This document shows, one piece after another, positions 23,798 to 32,655 of a stretch of 64,000 bases of DNA. The stretch is from Variovorax sp. OV700. Its GTDB lineage: Bacteria > Pseudomonadota > Gammaproteobacteria > Burkholderiales > Burkholderiaceae_C. The stretch covers positions 62,001 through 126,000 of the forward strand of contig NZ_FNDR01000012.1 in NCBI RefSeq assembly GCF_900099805.1. The letters run 5' to 3'. Made by a program: the position numbers and the translations under genes. The notes beneath the pieces are model-generated. The model worked only from the letters and a program-made list of their open reading frames with translations. It searched no databases and was not told the origin of the DNA. The first letter of the stretch is position 1, and each line of letters opens with the position of its first letter.

Positions 23798-25461
23798 CAG
23801 TCCATCGTCATGGTGGCGATGTCGATGAACCAGCTCTTGGGCTGCACCACGTTCTTGATCTTGGCCGAGAGCGCTCGCGGACCGACGTCGTGCGCAATCC
23901 AGACGAAGGGCGCGTCGTCCACGATGTGGGTGTGCAGCTTGGCCAGCGCCGCGTCGCGCGCCTTGTCGTCGAAGCTGGTGCGCGCGTCGGCCACGAGCTT
24001 GTCGACCTCGGCGTTGCCGTAGTAGCCCCAGTTGTTCGACACCGGCGGAAAGGCCTTGGTGCTCACGAAACGCACCATCGCGAAGAACGGGTCCATCGCC
24101 GCGAAGCTCACGTTGGTGGCATTGGCGCCGTTGGCCGAGGGGTCCTTCGCGCCCTTGCGCCAGTTGGTGAAGAGCGTGTTCCATTCGATCACGTCGAACT
24201 GCACGTCGAAGAAGCACTGCTTGAGCGACTCCTGCGCGAACTCGTTCATCGGCAGCGGCTGCATCTGGCCGGAGCCCGAGGCGGAGATCTGCACCTTCAC
24301 CTTGATCGGCTTGGCCGCGGAATAGCCGGCCTGCGTCATGAGCGCCTGCGCGGCCTTCACGTCGTACCTGATGTCGAATCCGGGCTTGCCGAACCAGGGG
24401 TGGCCCGGCGGCACCGTACCCTTGGGCTCGGCCATCATGCCGCCGAGCAATTGCTTCATGCCGCCGCGGTCGATGCACAGGTTGGCGGCCTGGCGCACAC
24501 GCTTGTCGAGCCATGGCGAGCCTTCGGCGAACGAGAGCTGCCAGGGCCACACGTGCGGCTGGGCATTCGAATAGATCTTGAAGCCGCGCTGCGTGATCTG
24601 CGCCATGGCGTCAGGCGCGGGTGCCTCGATCCAGTCGACCTGGCCGCCGAGCAGCGCGGCGGTGCGTGCGTTGGCTTCGGGCATGGGGATCATCACGACC
24701 TTGTCGATCTTCGGCACGCGCTTGGCGTCCCAGTAGGTCTTGTTGGCCGCCAGCTCCAGCCGCTCGCGGGCGACGAAGCGCGTGACCTTGAACGGGCCCG
24801 AGCCGGCGGGGTCGGCCGCGAAGGCGGTCCACGCGGCCTTGGCCTTGTCGGCGGGCGTTGCACCGGCCGCGGCGTCGAACTTCTTCTGCCATTGCGCGGG
24901 CGAGGCCATGAACAGGTTCGTCAAGTTGATCGGCAGGAAGGCATCGGGTTCGCTGGTGGTGAACTCGACCGTCATGTCGTCGATCTTGCGCGCAGTGCGC
25001 AGCGTGGGCATGCGCGAGGCGGTCACGCCCACCTGGCTGGGGTCGAACTGCGGCGCGTCCTTGTCGAGCACCTTCTGCACGTTCCACACCACGGCATCGG
25101 CGCTGAAGGTCGAGCCGTCATGGAACTTGACGCCGGGGCGCAGCTTGAAGACCCACTTGGTCTTGTCCTTGGCGTCCACCGCCCATGAAGTGGCGAGCCC
25201 GGCGATCAGCACGCTCGGCGCATCGGCCTTGGACAGGTCCCATTGCGTGAGCGAGTCGTAGATCGGAATGCCGGTGAAGCGGTTGCCCTCGAAGCCCTGA
25301 TCGGGCTGGCCCAGCGTGCGCGGAATGTCGGCGGCCGTCATGGCGATGCGCAGGGTTTTTTCCTGCGCGAGCGCAGCGGGTGCGGCAACGGCCAGCATGG
25401 CCAGCAGCACGCTGGCGGCCAGCGGTTTCAGGGACAGGGCAGGGATAGCAGCACGCTTCAC
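23797..25461 (-). CDS. Extracellular solute-binding protein family 5 (peptide/opine type)
   Basis: A 554-residue periplasmic binding protein and the first gene of the ABC operon. The GTG start at 25461 is preceded by TAGGAGTT at good spacing. The signal peptide ends near PAALAQ. SBP_bac_5 landmarks are the IYDSLTQWD segment, KLRPGVKFHDGSTFSADAVVWNVQKVLD, GSGPFKVTRF and RVRQAANLCIDR. It delivers ligand to the DppBC-type permeases encoded downstream. The amidase at the end of the operon hints at an amide, small peptide or amidated metabolite, but specificity in this family cannot be read from sequence. Confidence 0.94.
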   Translation of the reverse strand: MKRAAIPALSLKPLAASVLLAMLAVAAPAALAQEKTLRIAMTAADIPRTLGQPDQGFEGNRFTGIPIYDSLTQWDLSKADAPSVLIAGLATSWAVDAKDKTKWVFKLRPGVKFHDGSTFSADAVVWNVQKVLDKDAPQFDPSQVGVTASRMPTLRTARKIDDMTVEFTTSEPDAFLPINLTNLFMASPAQWQKKFDAAAGATPADKAKAAWTAFAADPAGSGPFKVTRFVARERLELAANKTYWDAKRVPKIDKVVMIPMPEANARTAALLGGQVDWIEAPAPDAMAQITQRGFKIYSNAQPHVWPWQLSFAEGSPWLDKRVRQAANLCIDRGGMKQLLGGMMAEPKGTVPPGHPWFGKPGFDIRYDVKAAQALMTQAGYSAAKPIKVKVQISASGSGQMQPLPMNEFAQESLKQCFFDVQFDVIEWNTLFTNWRKGAKDPSANGANATNVSFAAMDPFFAMVRFVSTKAFPPVSNNWGYYGNAEVDKLVADARTSFDDKARDAALAKLHTHIVDDAPFVWIAHDVGPRALSAKIKNVVQPKSWFIDIATMTMD

Positions 25462-25584
25462 ATCAACTCCTAAGGAAAGGACGGGCCAGGGCCCGAAGAC
25501 GAAGGCCAAGGGGCCAAGGGAAGCGGTCAAGCACGACATGTGCCAGCCGCTGTTCCGGGCCCCCGATGCGACAATCGCCTTCTC

Positions 25585-26616
25585 ATGACAGATACCCTCA
25601 CCATCACCTGCCCGGACGACTGGCACCTGCACGTGCGCGATGGCGCCGCCCTCGAAGCCGTGGTGCCGCACAGTGCGCGCCAGTTCGGCCGCGCGCTGGT
25701 CATGCCCAACCTGCGTCCTCCCGTGACCACCGCGTCGCAGGCCATGGCCTACCGCGACCGCATCCTCGCCGCGGTGCCCGAAGGCACGGCCTTCGAGCCC
25801 GTGATGTCGCTCTACCTGACCGACAAGCTGCCGCCCGAGGAAATCGCGCTGGCAGCCGCTGCCGGCGTGCGCGCGCTCAAGCTCTACCCGGCCGGCGCCA
25901 CCACCAACAGCGATGCCGGCGTAACCGACATCCGCCATACCTACAAGACGCTCGAAGCGATGCAGAAGCACGGCCTGCTGCTGCTGGTGCACGGCGAGGT
26001 GACCGATCCGGCCATCGACCTGTTCGACCGCGAGGCCGTCTTCATCGACCGCGTGATGATTCCGCTGCGCCGCGACTTCCCCGAGCTCAAGGTGGTGTTC
26101 GAGCACCTCACCACCAAAGAGGGCGCTCACTACGTGCGCGATGCCAACCGCTTCACGGCCGCCACCATCACCGCGCACCATCTGCTCTACAACCGCAACG
26201 CCATCTTCACCGGCGGCATCCGCCCGCACTACTACTGCCTGCCCGTGCTCAAGCGCGAGACGCACCGCGTGGCGCTGGTCGAGGCGGCTGCCAGCGGCAG
26301 CGACCGCTTCTTCCTGGGCACCGACAGCGCGCCGCACCCGGCCCACCTGAAGGAGCATGCGCTCGGCTGCGCCGGCTGCTACACCGCGCTCACCGCCATC
26401 GAGCTCTATGCCGAGGCCTTCGACAGCGTGGGCGCGCTCGACAAGCTCGAGGGCTTTGCGAGCTTCCACGGCCCCGACTTCTACGACCTGCCGCGCAACA
26501 GCGGCACCATCACGCTGAAGCGCGAAAGCTGGACCGTGCCCGAGACGGTGCCCTACGGCGACGCCACGCTCAAGCCGCTGCGCGGTGGCGAAACCGTGAA
26601 CTGGAAACTTCTATGA
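25585..26616 (+). CDS. pyrC: Dihydroorotase
   Basis: A 343-residue type II dihydroorotase that closes carbamoyl-aspartate to dihydroorotate in pyrimidine synthesis. The metal-binding HxH is His14/His16 in CPDDWHLHVRDG. The carboxylated lysine is in ALKLYPAGATTNSDAGV. Further metal ligands fall in LLLVHGEV and FEHLTTKEG, and the catalytic Asp is in FLGTDSAPHPAHLKE. The start MTDTLTITC gives the normal family length; a longer in-frame extension has no homologous appearance. It is divergent from the ABC operon with 123 bp between starts. Confidence 0.96.
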   Translation: MTDTLTITCPDDWHLHVRDGAALEAVVPHSARQFGRALVMPNLRPPVTTASQAMAYRDRILAAVPEGTAFEPVMSLYLTDKLPPEEIALAAAAGVRALKLYPAGATTNSDAGVTDIRHTYKTLEAMQKHGLLLLVHGEVTDPAIDLFDREAVFIDRVMIPLRRDFPELKVVFEHLTTKEGAHYVRDANRFTAATITAHHLLYNRNAIFTGGIRPHYYCLPVLKRETHRVALVEAAASGSDRFFLGTDSAPHPAHLKEHALGCAGCYTALTAIELYAEAFDSVGALDKLEGFASFHGPDFYDLPRNSGTITLKRESWTVPETVPYGDATLKPLRGGETVNWKLL

Positions 26617-26682
26617 GTTTTCCGTCACGCGATCAGTCGCCCAACGCGCGACATCTGAAGTTGGCACGATCCAGTCGAGGGA

Positions 26683-26775
26683 CACCACGGAACCGGCTTT
26701 GCCGGGCCGTTGGTGTCGCCCCCAGTGAGGGGGAGGGAGAAGCGACACGAAGTGCGCGCAGCCTGGGGGTGGGCC
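26683..26775. repeat. ~92-bp hairpin-rich intergenic repeat, copy A
   Basis: Strongly similar to 32656-32747 in the same plus-strand orientation. Shared blocks are GGAACCGGCTTTGCCGGGCC (containing the hairpin CCGGC-TTT-GCCGG), a GCCCCC...GGGGG pair, and AGCGACACGAAGTGCGCG. It fills the gap between pyrC and the NYN-domain gene. This family of short intergenic repeats is familiar from Comamonadaceae genomes. No coding function is likely. Confidence 0.85.
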
Positions 26776-26776
26776 A

Positions 26777-27586
26777 ATGATTCGCGTGATGCTGCTGATC
26801 GATGCCGACAACGTCTCGGCCGACGTGATCGAGCAGGCCGTGCAGCGGACCATGGCCGAGCACGGCGCCATTCACATACGGCGTGCTTACTGCAATGCCG
26901 AAACCGCGCTCAAGCAGCAGACGCTCTTCAAGCGCCTGTCGGTGCGGCCGATGGTCAATCTCTCGGCCGGCAAGAACAGCACCGACATCGCGCTCGCGGT
27001 CGATGCCATCGACCTCGTGATTGCCGAGCGCCCCGACGTGGTGGTGCTGGTGTCCTCCGACTCCGACTTTGCGCCGCTCGTGATCCGCCTGCGCGAAAAG
27101 GGCTGCCGCGTCTGCGGCCTCGGCCAGCAGGGCAAGACTGGCGAAGAGACCGTGGCGGTGTACGACGAGTTCACCGACCTGCGACACCACGGCGCGGCGC
27201 TCGCGCCGGCTGCGGCGCCCATCGCGCCGGCCAGGAAGGCCGCAGCCAAGGTGGCCGCGAAGCGCGCACCCGCCGCCAAGGCCGGCAAGAGCATGGCCAC
27301 GCCAGCCCGCAAGACCCCTGCAGCCAAGACGCCGGCCCGAAAGACGGCCAAGTCCGCCAAGCCGGCGCAGCCGCCTTCCGAGGCGGCCGAGTTCATCCTG
27401 CAGGCGGCACCCGCATTGCGCAGCGGCGCCGACGTGCCGCTCAACGACGTGGCCCAGGCATTGCGCGCGGCCGGGCTGCTGGGCAAGCACGGCAGTTCGC
27501 TCAAGCTGTTCGACAAGCTCCCTGCGGAGTTCGCCGTGCTGCAGCACCCCGACCGCATCCGCTGGACCGGAGCCCCCGCGCCTTGA
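26777..27586 (+). CDS. NYN-domain ribonuclease-like protein with OST-HTH-like C-terminus
   Basis: A 269-residue protein in three parts. Residues 1-145 are a NYN (PIN-like) nuclease domain: the acidic motif MLLIDADNVS, the central NSTDIALAVDAIDL, and VVVLVSSDSDFAPLVIRLREKG. The Asp residues of the first two are expected metal ligands. Residues ~150-200 are a low-complexity Lys/Ala/Pro-rich linker resembling histone-H1 tails and likely to bind nucleic acid. Residues ~205-269 resemble an OST-HTH/LOTUS domain (VPLNDVAQALRAAGLLGKHGSSLKLFDKLP). Such proteins are thought to cleave or bind RNA; the target is unknown. The next gene overlaps its stop (TTGA). Confidence 0.88.
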   Translation: MIRVMLLIDADNVSADVIEQAVQRTMAEHGAIHIRRAYCNAETALKQQTLFKRLSVRPMVNLSAGKNSTDIALAVDAIDLVIAERPDVVVLVSSDSDFAPLVIRLREKGCRVCGLGQQGKTGEETVAVYDEFTDLRHHGAALAPAAAPIAPARKAAAKVAAKRAPAAKAGKSMATPARKTPAAKTPARKTAKSAKPAQPPSEAAEFILQAAPALRSGADVPLNDVAQALRAAGLLGKHGSSLKLFDKLPAEFAVLQHPDRIRWTGAPAP

Positions 27587-28326
27587 GCCTGGAGGCGATC
27601 GACTGGGCGCAGCCCTGGCTCGCGCCTTATCGGGCCATTGGCGAAGCGGCGGCGCACACCGCGCTCTGCACCTCCGTTGCCGCGGCGCTGGCGCAGGGCG
27701 CCAAGCCGGCTTCCGCGCCCACCTTCGTGCCGCAACTGGACCTGCCCGCGGGCCGTGCCTACGAAGCCCACATCTTCCAGACCGGCACCGTGCCGACGCG
27801 TGACAACCTGCACGACTTCTTCAACGGGCTGGTCTGGCTGGCGTTTCCCGAAACCAAGCGCCGCCTCAATGAATTGCAAGCCGCGGAGATCGCCCGCAAC
27901 GGCGTCACCTCCACGCGCGGTCCGGTGCGCGACGCGCTCACGCTCTTCGACGAGAACGGTGCGGTGCTCGATGCACCCGCTGCGTTGTGGAAGGCGCTGG
28001 CCGCGCGCGACTGGCACACCCTTTTCGTGACGCAGCGCGCGCTGTGGTCCGAGGCGCGCCTGATCGTGTTCGGCCATGCGCTGCTCGAGAAACTCACCGC
28101 CCCGCGAAAGGCGATCACGGCGCATGTGCTGCTGCCGCCACCTTCACCGGATGCCCGCGGACCGCAGGCGCTCGACGATCGGGCGCTGGCGCGCAGCGTC
28201 GATGCGGAATACCTCGCGCAAAAACCTTTCGTCCCGCTGCCGGTGCTCGGCGTGCCGGGCTGGTGCGTGGACAACTCCGCAGCGGATTTCTACAACGATC
28301 CCAAGGTCTTCCGGCCCGGTCCGTAG
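27583..28326 (+). CDS. DUF3025 domain protein
   Basis: A 247-residue cytoplasmic protein of the DUF3025 family. The conserved stretch THDNLHDFFNGLVWLAFP is present here with R at the third position (TRDNLHDFFNG), as is the C-terminal PVLGVPGWCVDNSAADFYNDPKVFR. The proposed TTG start at 27583 overlaps the NYN gene stop, giving tight coupling and a family-like N-terminus (SLEAIDWAQPWLAPYR). No upstream ATG in frame lies outside the NYN gene. Function unknown; the link with an RNA-processing-type neighbour is only positional. Confidence 0.85.
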   Translation: MSLEAIDWAQPWLAPYRAIGEAAAHTALCTSVAAALAQGAKPASAPTFVPQLDLPAGRAYEAHIFQTGTVPTRDNLHDFFNGLVWLAFPETKRRLNELQAAEIARNGVTSTRGPVRDALTLFDENGAVLDAPAALWKALAARDWHTLFVTQRALWSEARLIVFGHALLEKLTAPRKAITAHVLLPPPSPDARGPQALDDRALARSVDAEYLAQKPFVPLPVLGVPGWCVDNSAADFYNDPKVFRPGP

Positions 28327-28477
28327 AACTTTTGCTCCTATCATCGCTCTACCCGCCAGCCGCGGTGCGGCTCATCCAGAATCCAAACAACACAGGAAGA
28401 GCGTCATTTTCTGTACGGCTTGAAGAGGGCTATCCGGTCCTCATCTATGCGGCAGCATTCCCCACGGAGAATTCAAC

Positions 28478-29353
28478 TTGAAACGTATCCTTCTGTTCGT
28501 TTTGACCAATGTGATGGTCGTTGCAGTGCTTGGCATCGTTGCCAGCTTGCTCGGCGTCAACCGCTTTCTGACGGCCAACGGGCTGAACCTCACGGCGCTG
28601 CTCGGCTTTGCGCTGATCATGGGCTTTGGCGGCGCGATCATTTCGCTGCTGATCAGCAAGCCCATGGCCAAGTGGACGACCAAGCTGCACATGATCGACA
28701 ACCCCCAGTCGCCCGACGAGGCCTGGATTGTCGGCACGGTGCGCAAGTTCGCCGACAAGGCCGGCATCGGCATGCCAGAGGTCGGCATCTTCGAGGGCGA
28801 GCCCAATGCCTTCGCCACCGGCGCGTTCAAGAACTCGTCGCTGGTGGCGGTGTCCACCGGCCTGCTGCAGGGCATGACGCGCGAAGAAGTCGAGGCCGTC
28901 ATCGGCCATGAGGTGGCGCACATCGCGAACGGCGACATGGTCACCATGACGCTGATCCAGGGCGTGATGAACACTTTCGTCGTCTTCCTGTCGCGCGTGA
29001 TCGGCTACGCGGTCGACAGCTTCCTGCGCCGCGGCGACGACCGTTCGTCGGGCCCCGGCATCGGCTACTACGTGAGCACCATCGTGCTGGACATCGTGCT
29101 GGGCTTTGCCGCTGCCATCGTGGTGGCATGGTTCTCGCGCCAGCGTGAGTTCCGCGCCGACGCCGGCGCGGCCGCGCTGATGGGCAACCGCCAGCCGATG
29201 ATGAACGCGCTCGCACGCCTGGGCGGCCTGCCGGCCGGCGAGCTGCCCAAGGCGGTGGAAGCCATGGGCATCACGGGCAGCATCGGCAAGCTGTTTGCCA
29301 CGCACCCGCCGATCGAAGAGCGCATTGCGGCGCTGCAGAACGCGCGCGGCTGA
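28478..29353 (+). CDS. htpX: Membrane zinc metalloprotease HtpX
   Basis: A 291-residue inner-membrane heat-shock protease that degrades damaged membrane proteins together with FtsH. It starts with TTG (28478) preceded by CGGAGA. Two N-terminal helices (residues ~4-25 and ~37-60) precede the zinc motif HEVAH (144-148). Two more helices follow, with the third ligand Glu in RQREFRADAGAA. The C-terminus LFATHPPIEERIAAL is typical. A strong hairpin terminator follows at 29372. Confidence 0.96.
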   Translation: MKRILLFVLTNVMVVAVLGIVASLLGVNRFLTANGLNLTALLGFALIMGFGGAIISLLISKPMAKWTTKLHMIDNPQSPDEAWIVGTVRKFADKAGIGMPEVGIFEGEPNAFATGAFKNSSLVAVSTGLLQGMTREEVEAVIGHEVAHIANGDMVTMTLIQGVMNTFVVFLSRVIGYAVDSFLRRGDDRSSGPGIGYYVSTIVLDIVLGFAAAIVVAWFSRQREFRADAGAAALMGNRQPMMNALARLGGLPAGELPKAVEAMGITGSIGKLFATHPPIEERIAALQNARG

Positions 29354-29371
29354 TCGTTCCGCTCGGATGGC

Positions 29372-29407
29372 AAAAAGCCGCCGCGGTTTGGCCGTGGCGG
29401 CTTTTTT
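29372..29407. terminator. Bidirectional rho-independent terminator between htpX and proQ
   Basis: A 15-bp stem (AAAAAGCCGCCGCGG paired with CCGTGGCGGCTTTTT, one G-U type mismatch) with a 5-nt loop, followed by a T-run on the plus strand and preceded by an A-run that serves the minus strand. It can end both converging transcripts. Confidence 0.88.
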
Positions 29408-29454
29408 ATTTGTGCGCGTTACCGCATTTCAGTACGAACGCGCTCGCAGGCCTG

Positions 29455-30261
29455 TCAGGCCGCCGGAGGAACCTGCTGCCGCTCGCCCCGTGCGCGTGCG
29501 AGCGTGCGTGCCACCTCGTCGGCATTCATGCCGTACATCTCGGCAAATTCATGCTCGCTGCTGCGGCCGCTGGCTTCGAAGGCGCGCAACAGCGCTTCGC
29601 GCTTGGCGGCTTCGCGGGCCAGTTCGGCCAGCGCTTCGTCGAGCACGGCATTGGTTTCTTCGTCGCGCGAGCGCACCAGCACCGCATAGGCTTCGCGGTC
29701 GAGGCCCGAGGCTTCCACGGCCCGGGCGATGCGCGCCACCAATTGCGGGCGCAGATCTTCGCCGCTGCGCTGGGCGCGGCGGCGGTGGAGTTCGAGGATG
29801 GCGTGGTGCACATGCTCGGGCGCAACGGGTTCCACCACGTTGCCGTCGAGATCGTGGCGCGCGAGGCCTGCGGCCACCGCTTCGAGGTAGCGCGTGGAGC
29901 GTGCGTGCAGGCCCAGCGCGACCTTCAGGTCGTCCTTCTTGAAGTCGTCCGGGTGCTTTTCGAGCAGGTCCTGGAACACGCCGAGCTTGAGCGGCAGGAA
30001 TCGTGCGCCGAACATGTTCGGGTAGAGCTCGAACAGTTTCTCCAGCGCGGGATGCACCTTGCGCGAGCGCGCCGGCTGTTGCGGCTGCTGGGCTGCTGCC
30101 TGCTTCGGCTTCTGTTTTTGCTGCTGCTGCCGTGGCTGGCGCGGCGGGCGCGGCGACCGGGGCGGGCGTCCATCGGTGGCCGTCTGCGTGGCGGCGGCGC
30201 CCTCGGCTTCCGTCGGCTGGACTTCCTGGATTTCTTCTTGAGGCGTAGCGGTGTCGGTCAT
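29455..30261 (-). CDS. proQ: ProQ/FinO-family RNA chaperone
   Basis: A 268-residue RNA-binding protein. Residues 1-65 are a disordered Pro/Gln/Arg/Lys-rich tail (for example RPPRQPRQQQQKQKPKQ). The ProQ/FinO domain follows from HPALEKLFELYPNMFGARFLPLKLGVFQDLLEKHPD through ALGLHARSTRYLEAVAAGLARHDLDG. The C-terminal third is Ala/Arg/Glu-rich and probably helical. FinO-domain proteins bind structured small RNAs and mRNA 3' ends. The long basic N-terminal extension is unlike E. coli ProQ, whose extra domain is C-terminal. Confidence 0.9.
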   Translation of the reverse strand: MTDTATPQEEIQEVQPTEAEGAAATQTATDGRPPRSPRPPRQPRQQQQKQKPKQAAAQQPQQPARSRKVHPALEKLFELYPNMFGARFLPLKLGVFQDLLEKHPDDFKKDDLKVALGLHARSTRYLEAVAAGLARHDLDGNVVEPVAPEHVHHAILELHRRRAQRSGEDLRPQLVARIARAVEASGLDREAYAVLVRSRDEETNAVLDEALAELAREAAKREALLRAFEASGRSSEHEFAEMYGMNADEVARTLARARGERQQVPPAA

Positions 30262-30312
30262 CGGTCGGTTCTTGTCAGGTTGGCAGCGGCGGAAAAAACG
30301 GATTCCGCGCGC

Positions 30313-30945
30313 TCAGCGCGGGCGGAACATCTTGAAGAGATTGTCGGGGCTGATCTCGAAGTAGTCGGCGGGGCCGCCTCCGCGCAGGATGGGCTGCGCC
30401 GCGGCGGTGTCGTAGATGCCGTCCTTCAGCAGGTGCCGTGCAATGTGCACGCCCACCACTTCGCCGAGGATGAGCCACGTGGGCACCGGCACGCCGTCCA
30501 CGCCTTCGAGCTGCAGCACCTGCGTGAGCCGGCACTCGAAGGACACCGGGCTCTCGGCCACGCGCGGCACCGCGATGTGGCGCGACGCCGCAGGCGTGAG
30601 GCCGACGAGCTCGAACTCGTTCACCTCGGGCGGCACGGCCGCGCACGACTGGTTCATCTGCTCGGCCAGCGGCCGGGTGGCCAGGTTCCAGCCGAACTCG
30701 CGCGTCTGGCGGATGTTGTGCAGGCTGTCCTTGGCGCCGATGCTCGCAAAGCCGACGATCGGCGGCGTGTAGTTGAAGGCGTTGAAGAAGCTGTAGGGCG
30801 CGAGATTGAGCGCGCCGTTTTCGTCCTGCGACGAGATCCATCCGATCGGCCGCGGACCGACCATCGCGTTGAACGGATCGTGCGGCAGGCCATGGCCCTT
30901 GGCGGGCTCGTAGAAGTGGAAGTCGTCGTTGTTATTGCTGGACAC
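30313..30945 (-). CDS. Flavin reductase-like domain protein
   Basis: A 210-residue FMN-binding split-barrel protein of the flavin reductase-like family. Marks are MVGPRPIGWISSQDENGALNLAPYSFFNAFNYTPPIVGFAS near the N-terminus and the later NLATRPLAEQMNQSCA and LILGEVVGVHIARHLL segments. Members supply reduced flavin to monooxygenases or bind FMN for other redox work. The gene ends 52 bp before the proQ start and follows the FAD oxidoreductase gene by 12 bp, so the two flavoenzymes are probably cotranscribed. Confidence 0.9.
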   Translation of the reverse strand: MSSNNNDDFHFYEPAKGHGLPHDPFNAMVGPRPIGWISSQDENGALNLAPYSFFNAFNYTPPIVGFASIGAKDSLHNIRQTREFGWNLATRPLAEQMNQSCAAVPPEVNEFELVGLTPAASRHIAVPRVAESPVSFECRLTQVLQLEGVDGVPVPTWLILGEVVGVHIARHLLKDGIYDTAAAQPILRGGGPADYFEISPDNLFKMFRPR

Positions 30946-30957
30946 GAAAGTCGCTCC

Positions 30958-32598
30958 TTAAGCCCCCGCGACGCTGCGCGCCACGGCTTCGGCCACCTTG
31001 ATGCCGTCCACGCCGGCCGACAGGATGCCGCCCGCGTAGCTCGCCCCTTCGCCAGCCGGATAGAGGCCGCGCACGTTGAGGCTCTGGAAGTCGTCGCCGC
31101 GCGTGATGCGGATCGGCGACGAGGTGCGCGTTTCCACACCGGTGAGCACCGCATCGTGCAGGTCGAAGCCCTTGATCTTGCGGCCGAAGGCGGGAAAGGC
31201 TTCGCGCATCGCCTCGATGGCGTAGGCGGGCAGCGCCTGGTGCAGGTCGGTGGGCGTGACGCCGGGCTTGTATGAAGGCTGCACGCTGCCGAGCGCGGCG
31301 GAGGGCTTGCCCGCGACGAAGTCGCCCACCAGTTGGCCGGGCGCGCGGTAGTCGCCGCCGCCGAGCACGAAGGCGTTCGATTCGAGATCGCGCTGCAGCG
31401 CGATGCCGGCGAGCGCATCACCCGCGGTCTCGGCCGTCCAGCCGGGAAAGTCGCGCGGGTCGATGCCCACCACGATGCCCGCGTTGGCGTTGCGCTCGTT
31501 GCGCGAGTACTGGCTCATGCCGTTGGTGACCACGCGTCCGGGCTCGCTGGTGGCCGCCACCACCGTGCCGCCCGGGCACATGCAGAAGCTGTAGACCGAG
31601 CGGCTGTTGCTGGCGTGGTGCACGAGCTTGTAGTCGGCCGCGCCGAGCAGCGGATGGCCTGCGTGGCGGCCCCAGCGTGCGCGGTCGATCAGGCCCTGCG
31701 GGTGCTCGACGCGAAAGCCGATGGAGAAGGGCTTGGCCTCGAAGTGCACGCCGCGCGCGTGCAGCATCTCGAAGGTGTCGCGCGAACTGTGGCCGAGCGC
31801 CATCACCACGTGGTCGGCGCGCAGTTCGCTGCTTTGGCCGGTGGCCTGGTCGAGCACGGTGAGGCCGCGAAGCTGGCCGTTCTCGATCTGCACGTCGGTC
31901 ACGCGCTGTTCGAAGCGGATCTCGCCGCCCAGCGACACGATCTGCTCGCGGATGTTCTCCACCACCTTCACCAGCTTGAAGGTGCCGATGTGCGGATGCG
32001 CGACGTAAAGAATCTCGGGCGGCGCGCCGGCCTTCACGAACTCTTCCATCACCTTGCGGCCGAGGAAGCGCGGGTCCTTGATCTGGCTGTAGAGCTTGCC
32101 GTCGGAGAACGTGCCGGCGCCGCCTTCGCCGAACTGCACGTTCGACTCGGGGTTGAGCACGCTCTTGCGCCACAGGCCCCAGGTGTCGCGGGTGCGCTGG
32201 CGCACGGTCTTGCCGCGTTCGAGCACGATGGGCTTGAAGCCCATCTTCGCGAGCATCAGCGCCGCGAAGATGCCGCAGGGGCCGAAGCCGATCACCACGG
32301 GCCGGGGCGCGTCTTCGGGCGCCTGCGCCGGCGGCGTATAGCGCATGTCGGGCGCGGGTTGGATGTGCGGATGGCCGGCATGCCGGGCGAGCAGCGCGGC
32401 CTCGAGCTTCGCGTCGGCCAGCTGCACGTCGACGATATAGACCTGCAGCAGCTGCGGCTTGCGCGCATCGAAGCTGCGCTTGAACACCTTGAACTCGCGC
32501 ACGCTGGAAACCGGCGTGTCGAGGGCGGTGGCAATGGCTTGGGGGAGGGCCGCGTCGTCGTGGTCGAGCGGCAGTTTGATTTCGGAAATTCGCAGCAT
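30958..32598 (-). CDS. NAD(P)/FAD-dependent oxidoreductase
   Basis: A 546-residue flavoprotein. Residues ~1-95 are an N-terminal domain found in uncharacterised bacterial FAD proteins (MLRISEIKLPLDHDD...). The dinucleotide-binding fold starts at PVVIGFGPCGIFAALMLAKMGFKPIVLERG, with a further FAD contact in the C-terminal NVRGLYPAGEGASYAGGILSAGVDGIKVAEAV. The CMCPGGTVV motif carries two Cys residues that might be redox active. ATG 32598 is chosen over an in-frame TTG eight codons upstream because it matches the usual N-terminus of the family. The physiological reaction is unknown. Confidence 0.88.
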   Translation of the reverse strand: MLRISEIKLPLDHDDAALPQAIATALDTPVSSVREFKVFKRSFDARKPQLLQVYIVDVQLADAKLEAALLARHAGHPHIQPAPDMRYTPPAQAPEDAPRPVVIGFGPCGIFAALMLAKMGFKPIVLERGKTVRQRTRDTWGLWRKSVLNPESNVQFGEGGAGTFSDGKLYSQIKDPRFLGRKVMEEFVKAGAPPEILYVAHPHIGTFKLVKVVENIREQIVSLGGEIRFEQRVTDVQIENGQLRGLTVLDQATGQSSELRADHVVMALGHSSRDTFEMLHARGVHFEAKPFSIGFRVEHPQGLIDRARWGRHAGHPLLGAADYKLVHHASNSRSVYSFCMCPGGTVVAATSEPGRVVTNGMSQYSRNERNANAGIVVGIDPRDFPGWTAETAGDALAGIALQRDLESNAFVLGGGDYRAPGQLVGDFVAGKPSAALGSVQPSYKPGVTPTDLHQALPAYAIEAMREAFPAFGRKIKGFDLHDAVLTGVETRTSSPIRITRGDDFQSLNVRGLYPAGEGASYAGGILSAGVDGIKVAEAVARSVAGA

Positions 32599-32655
32599 GT
32601 CGGTGGGGCTTGTATTTATCAAGCAACCTGCGATTTTACGTCGTCATTCGTGGAA

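Noticed and set aside
22844..24550. A 568-codon minus-strand frame suggesting a large membrane protein
   Set aside because: The first 251 codons are out-of-frame translation of the binding-protein gene. The real permease starts at 23797.
27230..27380. Lys/Ala-rich repetitive stretch considered as a tandem DNA repeat
   Set aside because: It is a low-complexity coding linker in the NYN protein with irregular codons, without a fixed DNA repeat unit.
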